43,220 nucleotides of DNA. It comes from Gyrodactylus bullatarudis. Taxonomy: Eukaryota; Platyhelminthes; Monogenea; Gyrodactylidea; Gyrodactylidae. Position 1 is the stretch's first letter. Every line of letters begins with the position of its first letter. Below are positions 1 through 9,074 of the stretch, in pieces. The notes beneath the pieces were generated by a model that was not told where the DNA came from, did not search any database, and was given only the letters and a program-made list of their open reading frames with translations. A program made the translations under genes and the position numbers. The DNA lies in NCBI GenBank assembly GCA_012064415.1, contig SSNU01000085.1, positions 1 to 43,220 on the forward strand, written 5' to 3'.

Positions 1-2
1 GG

Positions 3-212
3 CTCAATGAAAATGACGCAAAAGAAGTAGTCGAAATGACAAAAGACAATATAGACCCTTACATATATTCTTTGGTTCAAAATGCACAGTCTACTTCTTG
101 TGATGTAGAGAGATCCTTTTCTATCATGAAGAACTTGTTTACTGATAAAAGACACTTTTCAGATAGCCGCTTCGAATATTATGTTTTCTTACATGTGAAT
201 AGATCTCTTTAA
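3..212 (+). mobile_element. hAT transposase, C-terminal dimerisation domain (partial)
   Basis: An open frame runs in from the left edge and ends at TAA 210-212 (69 codons visible). It reads through a QSTSCDVERSFSIMKNL block and ends with YYVFLHVNRSL. This is the signature of the hAT C-terminal dimerisation region: a small residue and Ser before the acidic-Val-Glu-Arg-x-Phe-Ser core, then a Tyr and a closing His-x-Asn. The domain packs against the RNase H-like core and forms the transposase dimer. The rest of the transposase lies outside the window. The visible frame has no stop or shift, so this copy may be young. It lies on the opposite strand to the CLEC16A-like gene, where the next intron of that gene should be, and was probably inserted there. 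I am confident of the family, not of whether the element is intact. Confidence 0.8.
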
Positions 213-337
213 TTAAATCAATAAGAAAATATATTTCTATTTGTCCTAAATTTTTTTCATTAAGTCCTAATTTTTGTAGTTGCCTAAATTTTAGGGTCCT
301 AAAAAAAGGGAATAGCGTCCTATTTTTTGATGCCCTA
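213..337 (+). mobile_element. hAT element 3' untranslated end and right terminus
   Basis: Downstream of the transposase stop is T-rich DNA with several scattered CCTAA motifs. It closes near 331-337 with TGCCCTA, which resembles the terminal GGGCCCTA of the complete hAT MITE at 6512-7071. I infer that the element ends here. Its left end and target-site duplication partner are outside the window. Confidence 0.45.
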
Positions 338-340
338 GTA

Positions 341-440
341 ATGACATAATGAAGGATGACTTTTAAGCTTTAACAACATGCAAAACATGATCTGAGTACT
401 GAATTTTGTCAGAAAAGTGAGTACTCTCGTGAGTTGTTCG
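341..440. repeat. Dispersed repeat, inverted copy at 17187-17289
   Basis: About 100 bases containing ATGACATAATGAAGGATGAC, GATCTGAGTACT and TCTCGTGAGTTGTTCG recur as the reverse complement at about 17187-17289 with moderate divergence by eye. It directly abuts the hAT end here and a mariner-type MITE there. The two copies may be remnants of the same larger element. Confidence 0.55.
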
Positions 441-955
441 TTATATGTATCAAAAATGTTCTTACACGTTAAATTAAATACTGCATTAATGTTCCATCAA
501 AATAAAATTCAAAAAGTGGTCTTAACCAAATTGATATTTTCTTACAATACATGCTAACTCATTTCGATTGGTGTTTGATGAATTTAAAAGTGATTTGTTA
601 TCGAAAAAAGCGAAAATATGCTTAGTAGGCTAGACTTTTCAATGAAATTTTAGAGGTAATGCATATTTTTTCCGTAAAAATGCTGGCTTTCTTCGCATTT
701 TGAACCCTACGAATAATAAATTTTGCTAATTAACCCTCGTCCGAAATATTTATTTTTCTTATGGGGGTTTCAATACAAATGGGGTGAAAAATCACCCGAG
801 AATTCGTTCTAGGGTTAAGTAAATTTGCAAAATAAACTAGAGTATCATTAGTGGGAATATTTTACACAAAGCTGATTTCAATTTTTCTTGAAATATTTTC
901 GTAACGTAAATCCAGTAACTTGAAAAAATTGATTTACATGTTGAACTTTGCTTAC
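441..955. other. AT-rich non-coding stretch, CLEC16A-like intron
   Basis: I see no supported gene here. By position it is the start of the intron that follows exon 8 of the minus-strand CLEC16A-like gene. An open frame continues from that exon to a stop at 878, but a GTAAGC donor at 955-950 makes splicing more likely than a truncated protein. Confidence 0.4.
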
Positions 956-1177
956 AATTTTTGAGTTTTTTCTGACTAGTTCCGGAATAGACGTATCATC
1001 ACTAGGTTTCTCTGAGTCATTCTCATACATTTTAAGAATTTCAAGACCTTTCTCCGTTGATATGTCTGGATAAAGCATAATTTCCAAGAGGATTTCAACA
1101 AATGGTTTATATTGGACAATTGCGAGGCTCTGGCCTAATATAAAAATAACTGTTCTACGCGATAATATTGGCAATTC
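956..1177 (-). CDS. CLEC16A: CLEC16A-like exon 8
   Basis: Encodes ELPILSRRTVIFILGQSLAI then PFVEILLEIMLYPDIS, the helical segment matching the family's ISLPVSLYLLSQVFLIIHHAPLVNSLAEVIL. It is probably cut at a GTAAGC donor (955-950), phase 0. Reading on gives a stop at 878-880. Confidence 0.75.
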
Positions 1178-2685
1178 CTGTTAGATTAGCAAAAAATTAT
1201 TATCAACACCCTCAATGATAACATTCAATTAATTCAACTCACTTTACTTTTCGAAATGGCTAAAAGAATGGTTAAAAAAGAATGGGTTTAATAAATTGAT
1301 TAAAAGAGTGAGCTTGGAAAAAATCTCATGACTCATCCTCAAATAGTTATTGATTTACCACGAAATTCTACTCCAAGATGAATATTTTTTCTATTTTTGT
1401 CTGATAGAAAACTAGACTACATTATTTATAAAATTTATATAGACTTACTTTCATTATTTTTGAGGGAGTTTGTCACCAGGGGAACATATAAAAATGACAT
1501 GATTATGTATAATAGCATTGAACTAAGGTCAGGCGTGTCCAATTTGAAAAAGTCATTTATATACAAAAGATTTGCAATCATTTCCGAGATTAAATGATCT
1601 AGTTTACCCTCATTTTGAGCACTGTAAAAGATGAATAGATGAATAAACTCACCTTGATGTGATAATGTCATCGATTTCGAGGAATAATGTTCCCAAATAC
1701 AAGGCAATGCTTAAGAAATAGGAAAATGCAACATTTTCATAGATAAACTTGGCCAAAATTTCACATTTGACTAAATTGTTTAATTAATTAAAATTCAAAA
1801 ATTTACTCTGACAAATATTCAGTATTATTGTGCGTACAGCAATTTTAACCATATTCTCACTGTGATTGAACAACTTCAAAGACTCGAAAAGCAGGGGGAA
1901 ATCTTGATCTGACTAAAAATAGAAGAAAAACTGCCATAACAAATGCCTTTCGATAGAAAGTTGATTTAAAACCAAACTATATTCGCTCATGATATAGGGA
2001 ATCACTTGTTAATGTTTTAATGTAGCTAAACTTACGCAATAATATTGCTTTTAGGATATGCGTTAAAAATTTATTTAATAAACAATAATTGAATCATAAA
2101 TACTTTAAGAGAATAATCTCAAGAGTAGAAGAACTCACGTTATTGAAAAAGAATGCCAAAGTGTTGATATTTGTACGAAATGACAGTGTCTTGAGAAATG
2201 TTATGTAATATGCAATAATTTCCTCATCTTGAAGATTGAATTTATGTCGTATGATTGTGTCTGTGAGGTTATTTGATAAAAGATAATCTAAAAATTAGAG
2301 GAAGTGTTCGACAAACAGATAGAGGTATTTGAAGAGATATTTTCAAAAAGAATATTCAAAGTCTGAAGAATTTGTTTTGACACACCGAAGGCATTCTTAT
2401 TATCAAGATTCAAATAATTCAGAAAATATTTAATCATAAGATTCTCAAGGAAATAATCTACGATAATCTGATCATTCTGATCTCCATAGAGAAGAATTTC
2501 AGCAATCTTTCTAAATGATTCTATCAGGATTGGAGCATTATCCTTATTGATATGATCATTTTTGACAAAAAGAATGTGTATATTCCTGAAAAAATAAATT
2601 AAAATTCTAACTGTAGAGATTCAAGAGTTAGTGAGCTGGAATTTTTCAATAATTTTTGAGATTGAATTATATTGTTCTTGAACAT
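956..2685 (-). CDS. CLEC16A: CLEC16A / GOP-1 / Ema homologue, N-terminal half (8 exons)
   Basis: Minus-strand gene with exons 2612-2685, 2317-2585, 2139-2287, 1807-1912, 1653-1770, 1449-1621, 1243-1259 and 956-1177, 376 codons in all. The joined exons stay in frame. They follow the N-terminal FPL domain of animal CLEC16A: a GDQND block after an AEILLYG strand (human TEILIWGDQND), QTLNILFENIS, YLLSNN, a DEEIIAYYITFLKTLS helix, FNHSENMVKIAVRTI, and GKLDHL. CLEC16A is a cytosolic, endosome-associated protein. It acts in endosome maturation and autophagy, and in mammals regulates Nrdp1-dependent mitophagy. The start is the ATG at 2685, because its N-terminal MFK and LESL match the family start. 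The C-terminal half would lie left of the window. Four introns are only 26-36 nt long. The family call is strong; the splice around exon 7 is inferred. Confidence 0.85.
1243..1259 (-). CDS. CLEC16A: CLEC16A-like exon 7, inferred 17-nt microexon
   Basis: Exon 6 ends in phase 1 but exon 8 reads correctly only from phase 0. A 17-base segment between TTCTTTTAG and GTGAGT repairs the frame and adds TISKSK, where the family has a short polar linker before KISLP. Supported by phase and splice signals only. Confidence 0.5.
1449..1621 (-). CDS. CLEC16A: CLEC16A-like exon 6
   Basis: Encodes NEGKLDHLISEMIANLLYIN and the segment to NSLKNNE, matching the family's RGKLSDLVAEHLDHLHYLND...LPLYVYSLEN. The donor is a consensus GTAAGT at 1448-1443, phase 1. 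Confidence 0.85.
1653..1770 (-). CDS. CLEC16A: CLEC16A-like exon 5
   Basis: Encodes AFSYFLSIALYLGTLFLEID and then DIITS, colinear with the family's PYFSNLVWFIGSHVIELDD. The overlapping frame that reads straight through the next 31-nt intron (1622-1652, GTGAGT...TTTACAG) has no family similarity and is a shadow. Confidence 0.8.
1807..1912 (-). CDS. CLEC16A: CLEC16A-like exon 4
   Basis: Encodes FPLLFESLKLFNHSENMVKI followed by AVRTIILNI, matching the family's AIKFFNHPESMVRIAVRTITLN stretch. It ends in phase 1 at GTAAAT. The intron 1771-1806 is 36 nt and has an in-frame TAA if read through. Confidence 0.85.
2139..2287 (-). CDS. CLEC16A: CLEC16A-like exon 3
   Basis: Encodes YLLSNNLTDTIIRHKF and DEEIIAYYITFLKTLSF, matching the family's LLSNN and DEE.MAYYISFLKTLS region almost residue for residue. 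It ends in phase 0 at a GTGAGT donor (2138). The intron 1913-2138 (226 nt) is the longest of the first five. Confidence 0.85.
2317..2585 (-). CDS. CLEC16A: CLEC16A-like exon 2 (GDQND core)
   Basis: Encodes the best conserved block: AEILLYGDQNDQ, then FLENLMIKYFLN and LQTLNILFENIS. It ends in phase 1 at a GTTTGT donor. The next intron is 2288-2316 (29 nt, ends TTTTTAG) and contains an in-frame TAG if retained. The split codon restores Tyr of the ..IYYLLSNN.. motif. Confidence 0.85.
2612..2685 (-). CDS. CLEC16A: CLEC16A-like exon 1 (start codon)
   Basis: 24 codons plus two bases from ATG at 2685. The donor GTTAGA starts at 2611 and the intron spans only 2586-2611 (26 nt), ending TTTCAG. Without splicing the frame meets a TAA within the intron. 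Joining gives Gln-Asn-Ile-His, colinear and gap-free with the family. Confidence 0.75.
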
Positions 2686-2689
2686 ATTT

Positions 2690-3129
2690 ATTACTAAGTC
2701 AAAAATACGCCAATTTTAGAATGATTTAAACAAGTTTATTCTCTTCTTTATCTTTAAAAAGTTTAAATCATTTCCCTTGCGCTTTATCAAATTTAACTTT
2801 AGTTAAAAGGCTTAAAGTCTTAGACTCTAAAGTTTAAACCATTGAGTGTATGGTATACATTCTAAATTCAGAATCTGAAGGATTCATTCTATCTTTTATT
2901 CGAATCTAACACTGTATTATTATTAGGAGTTTTAAATTGTGACTTATAATATTTATTATAGAGCTCATATTAGAGAACAAAATCAAGCAGCCTATTTGTG
3001 AGTGTTATCAATACGTTATGTTATACCTTAGGCTTTTTAGAAGAGGGGTTATGTGATCTTTTGTTTGGACTTTATTCTCGTAATGAATGTCTAATTCTTG
3101 TATTTCTTTCAAGGAAAGAGAGATTTGAT
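2690..3129. other. AT-rich stretch upstream of the CLEC16A-like gene
   Basis: This is the 5' flank of the minus-strand CLEC16A-like gene and probably holds its promoter and 5' UTR. I found no clear TATA box or initiator to mark. No coding sequence is supported. Confidence 0.3.
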
Positions 3130-3560
3130 AATCTTATTTATTTTTTATTTTGGAGAGAAATTCTGGGAGATGTTTCTGTTCAAAAAGGATTGACTAATTG
3201 GATGGATACGGGACGAAAATTTTTGAATCATCTGCGAATTTGAAGTAAGTTGGTTAGAAGGGCGGATGGATGCAAAAACGAGGTTGAAAAGCATGGGACC
3301 TATTATTGAGCCCTCCATGAACTCCATGTGGGATTAATTTTTGGCTTGACGAATCATTTTTGTTTCCTTATAGACACAAAGGACCCAATTGATAAAAATT
3401 TTGTCAGTCCAAGATCATTAAGAGTCTGAGTCAGACTGCCTGAATGATGACGAAGGGAAGTTCTTGTAAAGTATCAGAGAAGCAGCAGTTCTCCTCAACC
3501 AAAGAGTTGAGAGGATGAAAGACTGCCATTCGATATTCTTGTGCATTTTCGCATTAAAAA
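3130..3560 (-). mobile_element. Non-LTR retrotransposon (LINE) reverse transcriptase relic
   Basis: On the minus strand, successive frames read a GLTDKIFINWV block, then MEGSIIGPMLFNLVFA (3321-3274), then KFADDSKIFVPYPSN (about 3240-3196). These are the usual reverse-transcriptase palm blocks in order: the helix before the 'QG' block, the x-GSxLGPLLF block and the FADD catalytic Asp pair. The blocks are in different frames with stops between them, so the copy is dead. The spacing and the FADDSK form fit the Jockey/CR1 side of LINEs, but the clade is a guess. No 3' tail or target duplication was identified. Confidence 0.6.
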
Positions 3561-3857
3561 TAGAAATAAATATAAATCGAAATTGAAATCTAGATTGAAG
3601 CGGGAAAAAGATTTAACGTTTAGGAATTCTACAGTTGAATGTTCTTTTAATTTACCTGTTAAGGTCCTGGCTATTTGGGGAAAAAATTGGAAAACTAATT
3701 GATGATCGATATAAATCTCATTATTAAATTAAAAAATCATTTAATTTAACTGATAATTTGAAGACCTGTTTGATTAATACAAACAAATATTTCATTTCTT
3801 CATTGACATAGAGATTGTTGTTTTAATTGGTTTATACAAAAAACACAACCTTACGTG

Positions 3858-4997
3858 ATGTATGAATTTTTGCTGTCAACCGTACCTAAGTTTGATTCTA
3901 AACAGTGCTCATTCTATGACTGGTATCGCCTACATGGAATTACGTTTGAAAAAGACCTACCTAAATTGTCCTAAGACGCTCGGGTCAGAGCCCTATTTCG
4001 CTGTTTGAACATGCCTGAGAAGGAGCGATACTATTATAGTATCGATCCCATACGCCATGATGAATTATCTTTAGAGGATACCGTTGAGAAACTCACGGCT
4101 CTGTTTCCATCCACTAATTCAGTGTTTAATGTGCTTGAACAATTCTTTACTTTTCAAATGTCCGACCAGAGCATTGATGAGTATTCTCGTCTTCAACTCA
4201 ATCTCATTAATAAGACTTCATTCAGCCATCTTGAAGATCCTGAACGAATGTTGGCTTTCCTATTTTTGCTCAACTTTAATAAAAAGGCGCTACCTAAAGT
4301 GTACGAAAAACTCGTGTCTTTCTACAACATAAATCCCAGGTGCACACACACTGAAATAGTCGAAGAGGCTAGGAGAGTCAAAGACTCTCCCTCGTCCAAA
4401 GAAGCCCATAGGGTAGATGAAGTGTTAGTGATAGAGAAAACTGGTCGGTCAACACCTGGAGCCATCAACTCAAAATTCAATCCCCGTACCCGTAAGCCTA
4501 ACCATGAGTGTGACAGATGTGGTGGAAATCACTTTCGGGATCAATGTCCTCATCGTCATAAGACAAGATGCGAAAGATGTGAAAAAATAGGTCATATTCC
4601 TGAGCTGTGTAGAAGTGTATTTGTCTCAATACCTACGGTTTCTCTCGAAGGTTTTTGTCAAGAAACGGCAAAACCTCAAATTCGACCTATTGTGTTAAAG
4701 GAAACTGTTATTTTTTTGGTTAGCACTGGTGCTCAAATTTCAGTCATCAATAAGTCTACATACAAACACATTGGGGCACCTAAACTCGAAAAGACCTACA
4801 CAGTTCCCAAAAACATTATGAACAAAACTATAGACCTATTAGGGGTAGTCAAGGTAAAACATTTACCTGCACTATCCATGTGTCTCCCAACAATGTCTCA
4901 CCGGGGATTTCTCACAGGTCCCAGCGCACATTTGCACGAAAAAAGAGCTTTTTTACCGTGTACAATAAAATACCAGTTTGAGACTAAATCTCTCTAA
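3858..4997 (+). pseudogene. Gypsy (Ty3-like) retrotransposon gag-protease, decayed
   Basis: The frame starts at ATG 3858 but is broken by TAA at 3972-3974. It then stays open from ATG 4005 to 4995. The open part (330 residues) has a gag-like helical region and two zinc knuckles near residues 168-180 (CX2CX3HX4C) and 190-203 (CX2CX4HX4C), which bind element RNA. A retropepsin start follows near residue 239, reading LVSTGAQISVI. In active enzymes the residue before TG is the catalytic Asp; here it is Ser. Similarity fades after about residue 280. No LTR, primer-binding site or polypurine tract was found. The stop plus the lost catalytic residue mark this as a dead copy. A domesticated gag is conceivable, since the 330-codon frame is long for neutral DNA this AT-rich. 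Confidence 0.75.
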
Positions 4998-5353
4998 AAC
5001 AACTCTTGAATACAAAAATCACGATGCTACTTGTAGGTATGATGATAATAATTAAGAAATATTAAATTTTGGACTTGCTCTTTCTGCTGAGAATAAGTCG
5101 AGTAAATCTGGAACTAAAGTTCGGTTTGGGAACGCAGGTCTTTTACTGTATTTAACCCTGTTATTACTTACAAATAGCTTCGAGAATTCATTATTAAGAG
5201 TTAAACGAGATTTTAATAAGGGAAAATATAATCTTTATTTAAAATAACCAAGAATAAATATCCTTTATTGCCTTAAAAGTTGCCGATAAGATTCTCTTTT
5301 TATTCTTTCTTCTGAATAGATATTGGTTCAGATCATAGTCGATAAGAGTCTTC

Positions 5354-5656
5354 CTATTGTTTCGAACTGCATAACACTCTTTTAGCAGCACCCCATATCG
5401 ACTCTATTCGGTTCGTGTGAAAATCTGATGAGGTGACAAATCTGTACTTGTGACATACAGTCTCATGTCTATATCCTTCTTTCCAAAATTCATAACGCAA
5501 GATATTTGTCGACCCTAGACCCTCAGCCATATTCCTGCAGCCCTCGAAATTGCTGTTGACACTGCATACCAGGTGGGGACTGTTCAAATGTAACCGCCTC
5601 GAGTAACCGCTCCTAAAATCTTCCAATAGACAATTGACACGGTTCTCAATAATCAT
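5354..5656 (-). pseudogene. Merlin / IS1595-like DDE transposase fragment
   Basis: A 100-residue open frame on the minus strand ends with HKYRFVTSSDFHTNRIESIW followed by GAAKR. A His-Thr-Asn-x-Ile-Glu-x-x-Trp-x-x-x-Lys segment is the third catalytic (Glu) block of IS1595/ISXO2-type transposases, the family of eukaryotic Merlin elements. The region before it reads like the 'HxSVCHKYxFV' strand of that family. The first two catalytic Asp blocks are absent, so it is a 3' fragment. It lies between the gag-protease and the pol debris of the gypsy relic, on the opposite strand, consistent with a nested insertion. No inverted ends or target duplication were identified. Family assignment is moderate. 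Confidence 0.6.
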
Positions 5657-5759
5657 CCTAATGTGTCAGCAAAATCAACGGTAATTTGAGATACTGATCA
5701 ATGAGGCCTATGGAATTGTACTCTCAAACTAACCTCTTCAGGTTTTAAACTAAACCTAG

Positions 5760-6110
5760 AGAACTGCGAATCCTAAAAAAAACAGTCGAGTTCATTGGTT
5801 GCGTTCTCAGCAGTGACAAACCAAATCCGGAAAAAGTCATGTCATTCCTTGTGTTGATGAATTTTTTTGCCTCTTCATTAAAGATCTACACAGATTGAAG
5901 GAGCTATTCCAACTTCTCATAAAGGAAAACTCTACCTACAAGTGGACTTCTAAATCGGAAGAAAACTTCAAAGCAATTAATTAAAGCATTTTTGATTCAC
6001 AACTAGACACACTATTAGAATTCGTTAAGAAATTCGCTGGATCCATTGTTGAAGTCACCAACGAATATGAGAACACCATTGTAATTGTTGTGATGTTCGA
6101 ATATACGCCA
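5760..6110 (+). pseudogene. Gypsy pol debris (RT connection / RNase H start)
   Basis: One frame reads VEFIGCVLSS then NPEKVMSFLVLMNFFASSL. The next frame continues with CLFIKDLHRLKELFQLLIKE, then STYKWTSKSEENFKAI, a stop, and SIFDSQLDTLLEF. This order is typical of the end of a Ty3/gypsy reverse transcriptase: FLG.VNYY..FI, LHPLYQLLKK..W.WT..CE.AF..LK. At least one frameshift and one stop separate the pieces. It follows the gag-protease relic on the same strand and is probably the same element with most of the RT lost. Confidence 0.65.
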
Positions 6111-6503
6111 ATTTTATCTTCTAAAAGAACTCTATGATTTTTATTATTATGTATGTTGTTTATATTGTTAGCCCTGAGCCATAACAGTAATCATGTGAAG
6201 CCAAGAGTACTGCAACTTTAATTAATAAGTAATATATCCCACAGGTTTGTCGTATTTGGTAATGGATTACCTCATGTCGCTGAATGTTACGGTAGGAATA
6301 TGGGAAATTTCTTCGACCAAAATCAACTACCATTACTCAGTTCTACAGCCTGAGTTATGCTCTAAACTCAACATGAGAAGATGCAAGCGTTTAATTTTAC
6401 GGATGAATTATCTTGTTGATATCACTGAAAATTTTGAATTCGTTCAGCATCCTGATTGGTAAAAGATATACATAACTCATAATCTGATTGGCTTTAATTT
6501 TAA
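6111..6503 (+). other. Unassigned stretch after the gypsy relic
   Basis: A 71-codon open frame (6247-6462) reads through this DNA but has no motif I recognise and no splice context. It may be more transposon debris. No LTR is visible. The stretch ends at the target-site duplication of the hAT MITE. Confidence 0.25.
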
Positions 6504-6511
6504 GTTATCAG
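6504..6511 (+). repeat. Left 8-bp target-site duplication of the hAT MITE
   Basis: GTTATCAG, identical to 7072-7079 on the other side of the element. Confidence 0.85.
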
Positions 6512-7071
6512 TAGGGCCCCAAAAAAAAGTCCACTAAAATTAGATTTTAGGCGCCTACGAAAATAGTCTGCTTCTTTGAAAGCCTAAATTAGTCTATAAT
6601 TATTCCATAAAAATCATACTACTTATAAGTAAATTCAGTCAAGATTCATTGATGATTTTAAGACAGTTTTCAGAAAAATTTTTCATCTTTAGCCACGGTA
6701 AATTCATTAAAGAACGTTACGCGGTACTTCAGGGCTTTTCTATAATGTTTGTGCTTGACGTGACATTTTAATCAATATGAATAATCAATTGGCAAAAAAA
6801 TTAGAAAATGGGGTGGTATTGATATCTTCTCTATGATTGGTACATCACTTGGTATACTTGACGAGGATCAATAGGAGTAGAGATAGAATGTGAAAGATAG
6901 TCAAATGTAGGAATAGTCTATTATTATTTTAGGCTTTTAACAATGAAATAGGTCAAAAAAGTCATTTATAATATCATATTCAATAGATATAACGTAACAA
7001 GAATGAAATGGTATATTACATAATATAGTCCAATAAAATTGAAAGTCATTTTTAGGCTTTTTGGGGCCCTA
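6512..7071. mobile_element. hAT non-autonomous element (MITE), 560 bp, with 8-bp TSD
   Basis: The ends are TAGGGCCCCAAAAA and the inverted TTTTTGGGGCCCTA. Both sides carry the identical octamer GTTATCAG (6504-6511 and 7072-7079). An 8-bp duplication plus TAGGG-type ends is diagnostic of hAT transposition. The interior is AT-rich and encodes no transposase, so it must have been moved in trans. A related source could be the hAT element at the left edge, which ends in a similar GCCCTA. Confidence 0.88.
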
Positions 7072-7079
7072 GTTATCAG
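7072..7079 (+). repeat. Right 8-bp target-site duplication of the hAT MITE
   Basis: GTTATCAG, identical to 6504-6511. The match is exact, which suggests fairly recent insertion. Confidence 0.85.
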
Positions 7080-7284
7080 TGATAATTTATCACTTATGAA
7101 TAATTATTGACCAATCCGGATGCTTGAAAAATTCAAATTTTCAGTGATTTTTAAGAGACTGAATTAACGAAATCAAAAGCTTTTTTCTCGAAATTTTTTT
7201 TTCAAAGTGAAGAGTTCCTGTTTCACTGTTTTTTGTGGTATTTTTGGCCTGTATCACTATTCGAAAATTTGCCATACCCCTAAT

Positions 7285-7436
7285 GTTACAGCTTACGAAT
7301 GGATCCCACCGTGACTACATCGTGTAGTACGAAAGAAACTCTCAGAGAACCTATGGAATATATCATCTAAGCACCTAGAACGAAATAGTTCTAGTTAACC
7401 TTTGTAAGTATAGGTGCTGCTGCACTTTTCATAGTA
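7285..7436 (+). repeat. SINE-like 3' body, related to 42608-42830
   Basis: Shares GCACCTAGAACGAAAT, TTCTAGTTA and AAGTATAGGTGCTGC with the right-hand SINE-like locus, and has an approximate match in the CAGCTTACGAATGG to GGAATATATC part. No internal RNA polymerase III boxes can be seen in this copy. Confidence 0.45.
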
Positions 7437-8760
7437 AAAAAATATTATTAATAAAAATTTATTATCAAATTGCCTATTCTTTACCTGTTCTTTTGTTGTA
7501 CATAACCATTACAGTATCAAAAGTTTTGATTCAAAATGCTCAGATATTGCTATTCAAGACCCTTCCTACCTATTTTCTTTTTCCACATCACTATAGAAGA
7601 AATAAGATTTCCAGCAAGCGTAGAATATCTTATTTTAATCATATTCACAGCAAATAGAAGCTAAATCTATTGCTCGTTTTTTCACTGAAGAGTCTTCACA
7701 CGATCGAACCATCTATGAGATATAAGTTGACTAATACAGTATAGAGCTTGATGTTGAGACTCATCCTTGATAAGGAATATTTGTTTAACTGCCTTACTAT
7801 AACGCAACAAACTTTAGTTTTCATATTATTTATAAAGCTCTTATTCAAAAACCTGGATTTGTTATTTCCCAATATACAAGCCTTTGATTGGTTTAAAAAG
7901 TTTATTAATACATGTATAATTAACATTAAATTGATTCACTCAAGAATATGTACAATGAAATCATATATTAAAACATGTAATAGATAAATTGAATGTCAAT
8001 CTGTTTTTGGAAAAGAATACAGTTTATCATTTCATGATTAATTCCTCGGTATTTGTGTGAATCACATGAGATCTTTAGTTGTATATATCTGAAGTAGGAA
8101 AAAAATAAAACTCTTATAGAATTTATGTGAACTATCAATCGTAAGGTGCTATCATAAAATGTTTAGTGAGTTAATGTTTTTTATTGTAATTACTCCTATA
8201 ATTATTATGAACAATTTTAATATCGTTTAACTCTTATTGATGAATTTTTCGAAGCTACTTATAAGTAATTACAGGAATAATTCCAATAAAAACTTGCGTT
8301 CCTAAAATGAACTGTTTAGTGTAATATGTAAATGCTCATCTCCATGAGAATAGAATGACCTTCAATTACTTTAATCAAATTTTTATAATGCTCAAATTCT
8401 CTTAAATCATAGTTATTTAAAGATGATGCTCGGCCTTATCAGAGTAAAGCTAGTTGATACGCTTTTTTTTCAGAAACTCAACCCCAGATAGTCACTGACT
8501 ATGCAAATGCAACACTTACCTCAAGTAACTCTATATATTTATCCGCGTTACATATAAGAAAAGGCCTGCGTTTAGAATTCGTTACAACTCTATTAGTCAG
8601 GAACAAAACTAATTTTGAAATCCATGATGAAATCAGACATTTAAAAAATGAAAATTCAGAAAGAGTTTCAATCTGGCTATTTTTTATTCCAAAAATTTCA
8701 TTGATTTCAGAAAATTGAAGCGGTTAAAGATCAAGTTTAGACCAATAACTCATATCCAAG
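7437..8760. other. No supported gene
   Basis: AT-rich. Open frames on both strands at 7696-7987 mirror each other, lack motifs and start without context; I treat them as chance. No inverted-repeat element with clear ends was found. Confidence 0.3.
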
Positions 8761-9074
8761 CAATAGGACACAGGGCAGATGCTTCTAACTTTAAGATTCT
8801 CTATCAAGTTAACCCAAGCGAATCCTGTAATGTGGGGCAAACTAATCTTGGGTGGAAACCAGATTTGTGCGTCCAAAAATAATTGGCGAGAAAATTGGGA
8901 TTCAAGGGACGAGATGTCCTCATAAAACGCAAAAAAATCGAGAAAATAAGTAAAATCCTTGAACCCACGACTTATCCCTCCTTATCCTCTACACAAAAGG
9001 AAACTAGATGCAAAAATGAGAACAACAAGAAGTTGGCTGAAGCCGATAATCAATCAATACTAGTTCCAAGTTAG
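8761..9074 (+). other. Possible coding debris of unknown origin
   Basis: This stretch is less AT-rich than its surroundings. It contains a 63-codon frame (8883-9074) rich in Lys, Arg and Glu and reading ARKLGFKGRDVLIKRKK, with similar-textured frames just upstream. It looks like a fragment of a mobile-element protein, but I cannot name it and see no catalytic motif. Confidence 0.25.

Noticed and set aside
3858..6500. Complete LTR retrotransposon
   Set aside because: No LTR pair, primer-binding site or polypurine tract found, and pol is mostly missing.
7696..7987. Two opposite-strand open frames of 76-79 codons
   Set aside because: They mirror each other, are hydrophobic or Asn/Lys-rich from AT bias, and show no motif or splice context.
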